Origin: Spirochaetales bacterium | Lineage (GTDB): Bacteria > Spirochaetota > Spirochaetia > JAGLYY01 | Assembly: GCA_023131935.1 (NCBI GenBank) | Contig: JAGLYY010000102.1 | Span: 1-12,194 of the forward strand | Reading direction: 5' to 3' | DNA: 12,194 bases | Shown: piece after piece, positions 7,601-12,194 of the stretch | Layout of the letters: every line of letters begins with the position of its first letter | Numbering within the stretch: position 1 is the stretch's first letter | The notes under the pieces: generated by a model | Databases searched by the model: none | What the model saw: the letters and a program-made list of their open reading frames with translations, nothing else | What the model was told of the DNA's origin: nothing | Program-made: the position numbers and the translations under genes

Positions 7601-7816
7601 TTAACGAAGTACCGGAGGGCCGCGTGGGGAATTCTTTACACTAACCCGCTTATGCCGGGGGAGTGACAGGGAGAGTATTAAGAGAGCGAGAAACAAAAAA
7701 CCTGGAGTGATGGACGGTGTCCCGGTGACGTGCTGCGGGATCATACAGAAGAGTACCGCCAGGATGAGTACAACTGCCAGGATAATTGTAACCGAATGGG
7801 TCCATGATTGATGCAT
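7601..7816 (-). CDS. Small two-helix membrane protein upstream of secA-like gene; possible arrest peptide
   Basis: A 71-residue protein with two hydrophobic segments (about residues 8-26 and 39-52), a loop with T-G-T-P-S, then a basic stretch R-H-K-R-V and the C-terminus S-P-R-G-P-P-V-L-R. It starts at an ATG (7816) only 9 bases after a very good -10 box, so its message would be nearly leaderless, and no ribosome-binding site is visible. The stop is 52 bases before the secA-like start. Its position, membrane-targeted N-terminus and terminal R-G-P-P recall leader peptides such as SecM (R-A-G-P) and ApdA/ApdP (R-A-P-P, R-A-P-G), which stall ribosomes to regulate Sec genes. That role is inference. 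It could equally be an ordinary small membrane subunit. I recognise no family. Confidence 0.55.
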   Translation of the reverse strand: MHQSWTHSVTIILAVVLILAVLFCMIPQHVTGTPSITPGFLFLALLILSLSLPRHKRVSVKNSPRGPPVLR

Positions 7817-7825
7817 ACTTAAAGT

Positions 7826-7854
7826 ATAATACTAATGATCCTGGGGGAAGTCAA
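7826..7854 (-). promoter_or_regulatory. Promoter of the small membrane protein / secA-like unit
   Basis: On the minus strand, TTGACT (7849-7854) and TATTAT (7826-7831) are exactly 17 bases apart, each a 5 of 6 match to consensus. Transcription should start around 7818-7820, only two to four bases before the ATG at 7816. No other promoter of similar quality was seen before the secA-like gene. Confidence 0.62.
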
Positions 7855-7925
7855 AGTCGAAGCCGCCGCGGAATATCAGTAATACCCAAGGCAATTATCG
7901 TTCATGGGGAATTCGTCCGGATCAG

Positions 7926-7954
7926 ATCAGCCGAGTTTTGAAATCGGCTCTGAT
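7926..7954 (-). terminator. Hairpin downstream of the GNAT gene (weak terminator candidate)
   Basis: An inverted repeat AGCCGA / TCGGCT (7929-7934 and 7944-7949) with a 9-base loop can be extended by ATC/GAT across a 2-base bulge. It begins 22 bases after the GNAT stop codon. No T-tract follows, so termination here is doubtful. Confidence 0.3.
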
Positions 7955-7976
7955 AACTGTTTAATATTAATTCCGG

Positions 7977-8453
7977 CTACAGCTTCTTTGCCATATATAC
8001 ACAACGGCTTTTATCGCTGAATCCGAATTTTTCATATACCGGTTTTCCAGCTTCTGAAGCAAGGAGCCAAACTTTGCCGACATCATGCTTTATAAGCTCA
8101 TCAAGAATTAATTCGACCATTTTAGCGGCAATTCCTTTTCCCCGCCACGCTGGATCAGTATAGATGTTCATGATATATCCATTTTTCCCCGATACGCATT
8201 CATAATTTGGCGGATTAAAAGTAATTGTCGCGCCGCTTATGCCTATTATTTCATTTTCCGATTCGGCGACGTACGCGAAAAATGTCCCTGAACAAAGATG
8301 TTCCTTATAATAGTCCTGGATAAGCTCTTCCATCTCTCTATCACTGAGATCATTTTTCTTAAGCCCTACTTCTTCCAGCATGGCCATACGATATTCAGTC
8401 AATGGCCCTATATCCTTTGTAGTGGCTAATCTATAGTTTATTGCTTTTCCCAT
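7977..8453 (-). CDS. GNAT-family N-acetyltransferase
   Basis: A 158-residue acetyl-CoA-dependent acetyltransferase. It starts I-N-Y-R-L-A-T-T-K-D-I, the usual first strand and helix of the fold. The centre carries G-I-S-G-A-T (strand 4), and motif A, NIYTDPAWRGKGIAAKMVE, has the R-G-K-G-I-A pyrophosphate-binding loop at residues 104-109. The end, PVYEKFGFSD, is the conserved Tyr region of motif B. The substrate cannot be told from sequence; small amines, antibiotics and protein N-termini are all possible. I start it at the ATG at 8453, where the fold begins. The frame is open to a TTG at 8519, which would add 22 residues of low-complexity character. Neither start has a convincing ribosome-binding site. 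The gene stands alone and diverges from the kinase remnant to its right. Confidence 0.87.
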   Translation of the reverse strand: MGKAINYRLATTKDIGPLTEYRMAMLEEVGLKKNDLSDREMEELIQDYYKEHLCSGTFFAYVAESENEIIGISGATITFNPPNYECVSGKNGYIMNIYTDPAWRGKGIAAKMVELILDELIKHDVGKVWLLASEAGKPVYEKFGFSDKSRCVYMAKKL

Positions 8454-8619
8454 GGAGGTATTATTAGACGATTTATCTAATTTCAGCAAGCTGCTTTGAA
8501 TACGCTCAATTTCACGCAAACATTACCATGTTTCGGCCGCTTTCGCGCCCCCTTGTACTGATAATACGATTTTAGGTATGATCAACTTGTTTTTAGGAAT
8601 TTTAAGGAATTGTACCATC

Positions 8620-9053
8620 ATGATAGAAACATCATTTGATAATAACTCCCTGATCTTTGAAGATACGAGATATGAAAGGATAAAGACCTTCAATCATGGG
8701 AAATCAGGGACTTCTTATCTCTTTCAAAATGAAAATGATAGAGTGGTTTTCAAGATATTTGAAGATAATGATAAATCATACATACCTTTTACAATCTGAA
8801 TATTGATTATTTCCCGATGAATTTTGTTATTCATCAGAACGAACTTTTCTATATAGACTATGAAGTTTCATCTTATTCAGATGAATGGAACTTTGAAAAT
8901 TGGGGTCTTTATTACTGGTTGAATCCGGAAGGGGTCAGTCACTTTTTAGAAACAGGGTTAGCAGACAAATTGAATAAACCTGGTGAATGTAAACCACTTT
9001 CCAATGAGAACATTGAAGATAAACGCAAATCATTACTCAATAGATATCTCTAA
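8620..9053 (+). pseudogene. Kinase-fold gene with internal deletion (two surviving ends)
   Basis: Two adjacent frames look like the two ends of one small Ser/Thr-kinase or aminoglycoside-phosphotransferase-like protein. The first, from the ATG at 8620 to a TGA at 8800-8802, has the nucleotide-loop region N-H-G-K-S-G-T-S-Y-L-F followed by V-V-F-K-I-F with the probable ATP-binding lysine. The second frame reads N-I-D-Y-F-P-M-N-F-V-I-H from about 8799, then LFYIDYEVSSYSDEW and N-F-E-N-W-G-L-Y-Y-W, the magnesium-binding end of the catalytic site in this group, and ends at 9053. The roughly 100-130 residues that should lie between, including the catalytic-loop histidine and aspartate, are missing, and the join is out of frame around 8780-8800. 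I conclude that this is a deletion pseudogene. An AAGGA lies 11 bases before the ATG. It is more A+T-rich than the intact kinase that follows. Confidence 0.65.
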
Positions 9054-9107
9054 TAAAAAACATGAACGTTCTTCCCAAAATGAGTAATTTTCTATAGACT
9101 GTGGCGA

Positions 9108-10118
9108 ATGAAATACGCCAGTTTTAATCCCCTGTCCCCCCATGTAATCTTACATGGAATAGAACTCTCCCATGGGCTTTCCCTTGAGGAATCTTTGACT
9201 CCTTATCATAGTTATGTGAACCGTGTTTATGGCCTTCGGGACCTGGAGGGACATGAATATATCGCCAAGTTCTATCGTCCCGGAAGATGGAGCGAAGATG
9301 GGATCCTCGAAGAACATCAGCTGATTATCGACTGTGTCAACGCTGAAATCCCGGTAGCGGCGCCTATTCCCGATCCCGATGGGCATACCCTGGGAGAGAT
9401 CACTGCTGTTGATGACAATACCGAAACAGATTACTACTTCGCCCTGTTTCCCAAAAGGGGAGGCCGATTGTTCGATGCCGAAAATGACGAGGCATGGCTC
9501 CGGATGGGAAGCCTTTTGGGGCGGTTGCACACGGTGGGGAGGACCGGAAAAGCAGAACACAGGGCTATCTGTACACCGGCGGAAACCACGGCCCTTCACA
9601 TAGAAAATCTTCTTCATTACAACCTTGTTCACCCTGAACTGGAAGAGTCCTTTGAAAAGATATGCAGAGAGATCCTGAAAGAGATTGGGCCATTGTTCGA
9701 TAACACCAAATTCCTGCGGCTTCACGGAGATTGTCACCGGGGCAATATCCTGGACCGTTCTGACAAGGGACTCCTGCTGATTGATTTTGACGATATGATG
9801 ATTGGGCCCGCGGTGCAGGATATGTGGCTTCTCCTTCCGGATTATGTCAACCGCAGCCGAAGGGAGTTGAATCTGCTGTTAGAGGGATACGAAGAATTTA
9901 TGGTCTTTGATCAGAAAGAACTTCGTTTGATAGAGCCCCTCAGGTTTATGAGGATAATTCACTATATCGCATGGTGCGCGCGTCAGCGGGATGATAAGAA
10001 TTTTCAAACGAATTTTCCTGATTGGGGCAGCAGGGGCTACTGGATCAAAGAGGTGGAGGACATCATGCTTCAGGGTAATGTGATAAGGGAAAGTCTAACA
10101 TCGGCCGGGCTGCTTTGA
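9108..10118 (+). CDS. srkA: Stress response kinase A (YihE/RdoA-type Ser/Thr kinase)
   Basis: SrkA is a small cytoplasmic kinase of the choline/aminoglycoside-phosphotransferase fold. In E. coli it protects against programmed death under stress and is linked to the Cpx response. This 336-residue protein is close in length to the E. coli one (328) and parallels it along its whole length. It begins with P-x-S-Y-x-N-R-V-Y, has YIAKFYRPGRW with the ATP-binding lysine at 54, then ILEEHQ, IPVAAPI, and a G-G-R loop. The catalytic loop is LRLHGDCHRGNIL with D208 and N213, the metal site LIDFDD is at 224-229, and GPAVQDMW, YEEF, LIEPLR, and the F-W/Y-rich end follow. All active-site residues are present. 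No strong ribosome-binding site precedes the ATG at 9108. A promoter for the next gene lies just past its stop. Despite the fold it is not expected to confer aminoglycoside resistance. Confidence 0.93.
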   Translation: MKYASFNPLSPHVILHGIELSHGLSLEESLTPYHSYVNRVYGLRDLEGHEYIAKFYRPGRWSEDGILEEHQLIIDCVNAEIPVAAPIPDPDGHTLGEITAVDDNTETDYYFALFPKRGGRLFDAENDEAWLRMGSLLGRLHTVGRTGKAEHRAICTPAETTALHIENLLHYNLVHPELEESFEKICREILKEIGPLFDNTKFLRLHGDCHRGNILDRSDKGLLLIDFDDMMIGPAVQDMWLLLPDYVNRSRRELNLLLEGYEEFMVFDQKELRLIEPLRFMRIIHYIAWCARQRDDKNFQTNFPDWGSRGYWIKEVEDIMLQGNVIRESLTSAGLL

Positions 10119-10126
10119 TTTTTTAT

Positions 10127-10156
10127 TTGCCAATAACCGGAAAAAGGCAGTACAAT
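10127..10156 (+). promoter_or_regulatory. Promoter of the small gene after srkA
   Basis: TTGCCA (10127-10132) and TACAAT (10151-10156) are 18 bases apart, matching consensus at 4 and 5 of 6 positions. It starts right after the srkA stop codon. Expected transcription start near 10163 leaves a short leader holding GGGG seven bases before the ATG at 10178. Confidence 0.5.
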
Positions 10157-10177
10157 AGAGGCGACGGGGTGAAGTTG

Positions 10178-10522
10178 ATGGTCCCAATTCACGATTTCTC
10201 CTGGATGAAGCATTTAACTCGTGGTACGGTCCTGGAAAAGTTCCCTTTCCGGGGATACAGGGCTGTAGCTATAAAAGTGCCCGACCGGAGTGACCGTCAT
10301 AACACCTTTCAGTATCGTCTCCTTTTTTTCCAGGGGCAGGCACACAAACCTGTTCTCTCCTTAAATCTCGAATCTTCCATCCTGGGTGCCTGGATTCTTA
10401 CGGAACACACGGGTATGGAACATCTGAATCTTGGGCATGTAGAGGAGGGGATGTCCTACTCCGATTTCAAGCATTGGGCCCTCGATCAAGCTGAGCATGA
10501 TCTTGATAGTATTAAATCCTGA
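10178..10522 (+). CDS. Unrecognised small protein
   Basis: A 114-residue soluble protein from the ATG at 10178. The open frame reaches back to a TTG overlapping the srkA stop (10115), and a GTG at 10169 is also possible. I prefer 10178 because the promoter at 10127-10156 and the GGGG at 10167-10170 fit it. The protein has an amphipathic middle with alternating strands (R-A-V-A-I-K-V; Q-Y-R-L-L-F-F; P-V-L-S-L-N-L-E) and an acidic, helical C-terminus with H-W-A-L-D-Q-A-E. No membrane segment, signal peptide or known catalytic motif is visible, and I do not recognise the family. Its 3' end overlaps the convergent MATE gene by 11 bases. Confidence 0.6.
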   Translation: MVPIHDFSWMKHLTRGTVLEKFPFRGYRAVAIKVPDRSDRHNTFQYRLLFFQGQAHKPVLSLNLESSILGAWILTEHTGMEHLNLGHVEEGMSYSDFKHWALDQAEHDLDSIKS

Positions 10523-11861
10523 TATTTTTCCACTTCCCCCCCTGGACCCGGAAAGCAAGAAGAATGGCACGAAAAAGGAAATCAAAACACATAGCAAACC
10601 AGACACCCTTCAGCCCCATCCCTAAGTGAATTCCCAGGAACCAGCTGAAAGGGACTCGAATAAGGAAACGGCTGATAAACATGATGATCATAGGATAGCC
10701 TGTATCACCCGCCCCCCGGAGTCCCCCGCCGAGTACCATCGTTGGCGCTAGGAAAACAGCCATCAAAGCGTAAATCCGGATCGGTTCCGGGGTCAATTCG
10801 AGAATGGCAGGTTCATTGGTGAACAGAGAGGTAAGGGGGCCGGGGATGAGAAAATAGAGAAGGGATACCCCCGCCATAACAAAGGCGCAGAGGATCGTAC
10901 TCTGCCATATCCCTTTGTGGGCCCTGTCCGGTTCTTCGGCTCCGAGATACTGTCCCGTGATGGTAGAAGTGGCAATGGCAAAGCCGAAACCCGGCATGAA
11001 TGAGAGAGAAGCAAGCCGGAAGATGATATGGAAGGCGGCCACATGGATGCTTCCCAGTATATTAACGCTGGTAACCATGACCAGGAGTTGACTCACCGAC
11101 ATGGCGAGTCTTTCAAGAGTTGCGGGGATACTTATCCGGATAATTCCCCACAAATGATTCAGGGAAATACTGATTCCTTTCATCCCCAACCCTCTTAATC
11201 CCCAGGAGCGTTTTCCCGAGAGAAAGATCAGAATTGCAAGTCCCAGGGAATAACTGATTCCCGAGGCCAGGGCGGCACCGATAATACCCAACTTCGGGAA
11301 CCCGAGATTCCCAAAGATAAGCAGCCAGTTTAGCAGAATGTTTAAACCATTCATGAAAAAACTGATTACCATGGGGGTCTTCGTATCCCCGGAAGCCCGG
11401 AAAGCCGCTTCGGTAGATGTGAGCATATACAATACCGGCAGAAAGAAAATCAGGGTGGTAAAGTAAAGACTCGCGGGATGAAAAAGGTCTTCGGGCATCC
11501 GGATAAGGGTAAAAATCTGATTGTGGAAAAAGAACAGAGGGGGAACACAGAATAATCCGAGCAGGGTGATACCGGCTGTTCCACTACGGAAGAACAGAGA
11601 CGCGCTTTTTTCATCTCCCTTCCCGATCATTCTGGCAATACTGGCGGTAATCCCTGTCGCAAATCCGAGGCCAAGGGTCTGAAGCATCCAGAAGAGGGTT
11701 ATTACCAGGGAAACAGCCCCAAGTGCCTCATGACCGAGCCTTCCAATGAAAATTGTATCAACCACCTGTACCATAGTCAGGGAGATCTGACTGAGAATGA
11801 CCGGCATGGCCAGCCGGATGATAATTTTCGAGTCGCTTCGGAATGTTTTTACCTTATTCAT
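10512..11861 (-). CDS. MATE-family multidrug/Na+ (or H+) antiporter
   Basis: A 449-residue inner-membrane exporter of the MATE family (NorM/DinF-like), usual length and about 12 hydrophobic segments. It opens with LAMPVILSQISLTMVQVVDT, followed by I-F-I-G-R-L-G, the standard first helix of the family. GFATGITASIARMIG with G-K-G-D-E-K follows in helix 2-3. At the midpoint the second half repeats the pattern with IPATLERLAMSVSQLLVM and GFAIATSTITGQYLGAEEPD. GAGDTGYP occurs near the C-terminus and its counterpart ASGDTKTP in the first half, as expected for the internal duplication. Such pumps expel cationic drugs and metabolites in exchange for Na+ or H+; the substrate cannot be read from sequence. 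The ATG at 11861 has no ribosome-binding site, but a good promoter ends 8 bases before it. Convergent overlap of 11 bases with the small gene at 10178. Confidence 0.92.
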   Translation of the reverse strand: MNKVKTFRSDSKIIIRLAMPVILSQISLTMVQVVDTIFIGRLGHEALGAVSLVITLFWMLQTLGLGFATGITASIARMIGKGDEKSASLFFRSGTAGITLLGLFCVPPLFFFHNQIFTLIRMPEDLFHPASLYFTTLIFFLPVLYMLTSTEAAFRASGDTKTPMVISFFMNGLNILLNWLLIFGNLGFPKLGIIGAALASGISYSLGLAILIFLSGKRSWGLRGLGMKGISISLNHLWGIIRISIPATLERLAMSVSQLLVMVTSVNILGSIHVAAFHIIFRLASLSFMPGFGFAIATSTITGQYLGAEEPDRAHKGIWQSTILCAFVMAGVSLLYFLIPGPLTSLFTNEPAILELTPEPIRIYALMAVFLAPTMVLGGGLRGAGDTGYPMIIMFISRFLIRVPFSWFLGIHLGMGLKGVWFAMCFDFLFRAILLAFRVQGGKWKNIRI

Positions 11862-11869
11862 AAGTGGGG

Positions 11870-11898
11870 ATCATATCTCTTTTAAGAAGAAACTACAA
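11870..11898 (-). promoter_or_regulatory. Promoter of the MATE exporter gene
   Basis: On the minus strand, TTGTAG (11893-11898) and TATGAT (11870-11875) are exactly 17 bases apart, 4 and 5 of 6 matches. The -10 box ends 8 bases before the ATG at 11861, so the transcript would be leaderless or nearly so, which agrees with the lack of a ribosome-binding site. Confidence 0.5.
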
Positions 11899-11913
11899 TC
11901 TGAATAGGGAAGG

Positions 11914-12030
11914 ATGGAGCGGGGAAAATACCTGCGCCTTAAAACGACTGTAACCATCAGAGACAGGGACACAATGGTAATTCTCCATGAGTTGGTTTCA
12001 AAAGTAGATGAGGTAAAGTTCGCGATTTAG
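11914..12030 (+). CDS. Possible 38-residue open frame, doubtful
   Basis: An ATG at 11914 opens a 38-residue frame to TAG at 12028-12030. GGGAAGG abuts the ATG, which is too close for a normal ribosome-binding site. The product is short, basic at the start, with T-V-T-I-R-D-R-D in the middle and a helical end. I recognise no family; the length is within what chance gives. It lies divergent from the MATE gene. Confidence 0.2.
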   Translation: MERGKYLRLKTTVTIRDRDTMVILHELVSKVDEVKFAI

Positions 12031-12194
12031 ACTCAGAAACAGTAAGTTTCTTATTCGTTTGAAGATAAGAGGCCACAGAGCACACAGAGGACACAGAGAA
12101 AAGGGGAGATAGCTTAGGTCATAGCACCCTCAAGCAATAGTCCTGGTCCCTGGTTATTATCTCAAAAAGCAACTTGGCGCCTTAGCCTGCATGT
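12031..12194. other. Non-coding right end
   Basis: No convincing gene in the last 164 bases (with the doubtful frame before it, more than 330 bases without a firm gene). The stretch holds the 9-bp tandem repeat at 12074-12100, an A/G-rich strand and stops in all frames. It ends with CTTGGCGCCTTAG, a motif type that often accompanies such repeats in intergenic regions. Confidence 0.5.
12074..12100 (+). repeat. Tandem 9-bp repeat, three CACAGAG units
   Basis: Three units with period 9: CACAGAGCA, CACAGAGGA, CACAGAGAA, at 12074, 12083 and 12092. Interspersed intergenic elements of the type CCACAGAG-n-CACAGAGAA are seen, from memory, in many environmental bacterial genomes. Their role is unknown. 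Confidence 0.75.

Noticed and set aside
9032..9088. Inverted repeat ATTACTCA / TGAGTAAT flanking the kinase-remnant stop
   Set aside because: Eight perfect bases but a 41-base loop and no second copy; may be chance in A+T-rich DNA.
9108..10118. Reading the kinase as an aminoglycoside resistance enzyme
   Set aside because: The fold is shared, but the full-length match to SrkA (NRVY, YIAKFYRPGRW, ILEEHQ, HGDCHRGN) favours the stress kinase.
1..12194. CRISPR array, tRNA, rRNA, transposase, integrase or toxin-antitoxin pair
   Set aside because: No regularly spaced repeats, cloverleaf, conserved rRNA stretch or matching protein motif was seen on either strand.

Overview
This is a roughly 12.2 kb bacterial chromosomal window of mixed, mostly single-gene transcription units. 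It contains no rRNA, tRNA, CRISPR array, transposase or phage gene that I can see. Taxonomy is uncertain. A SrkA-type kinase, a SecA paralogue, a MATE pump, GlmS and ArgH fit a Gram-negative heterotroph. The flavour of the small protein at 2460 makes me lean weakly to Spirochaetota, but nothing here is diagnostic. By eye the 1.0-4.0 kb and 8.0-9.05 kb stretches are A+T-richer than the secA-like block, which suggests a patchwork origin.

Left part (1-4021): the C-terminal half of argininosuccinate lyase (argH) enters from the left edge. Convergent to it is an AAA ATPase with a DUF4143 tail (1033-2250), which has a very good promoter and a TTG start. Diverging from the ATPase is a 61-codon gene that runs, within a few bases, into a glmS gene lacking its first ~147 codons. 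All the sugar-phosphate isomerase (SIS) domains of GlmS remain, but the glutaminase active site is gone.

Central part (4097-7854, minus strand): a promoter drives a 71-residue two-helix membrane protein, followed by an accessory SecA-like ATPase (811 aa) that ends in a hydrophobic tail instead of the usual zinc-binding SEC-C motif. Overlapping the end of that gene is a ~45-codon remnant of the C-terminus of an alpha/beta hydrolase. After that comes a single-pass membrane protein with long helical flanks. The small membrane protein ends in S-P-R-G-P-P-V-L-R just before the secA-like gene. This resembles the R-A-P/G-P class of ribosome-arrest motifs that regulate Sec components, and is the most interesting hypothesis in the window.

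Right part (7977-12194): a GNAT acetyltransferase (minus); a broken kinase-fold gene whose two ends survive while its middle has been deleted; an intact srkA-type stress-response kinase; a small unrecognised protein with its own promoter; and a convergent MATE-family exporter whose 3' end overlaps that small gene by 11 bp. The last ~330 bases are largely non-coding and hold a 9-bp tandem repeat of the CACAGAG type.

Overall theme: several genes are cut at sharp junctions (glmS 5' end, the small gene before it, the hydrolase remnant, the kinase remnant). The region therefore looks like a site of repeated deletion and rearrangement with intact housekeeping-type genes in between.
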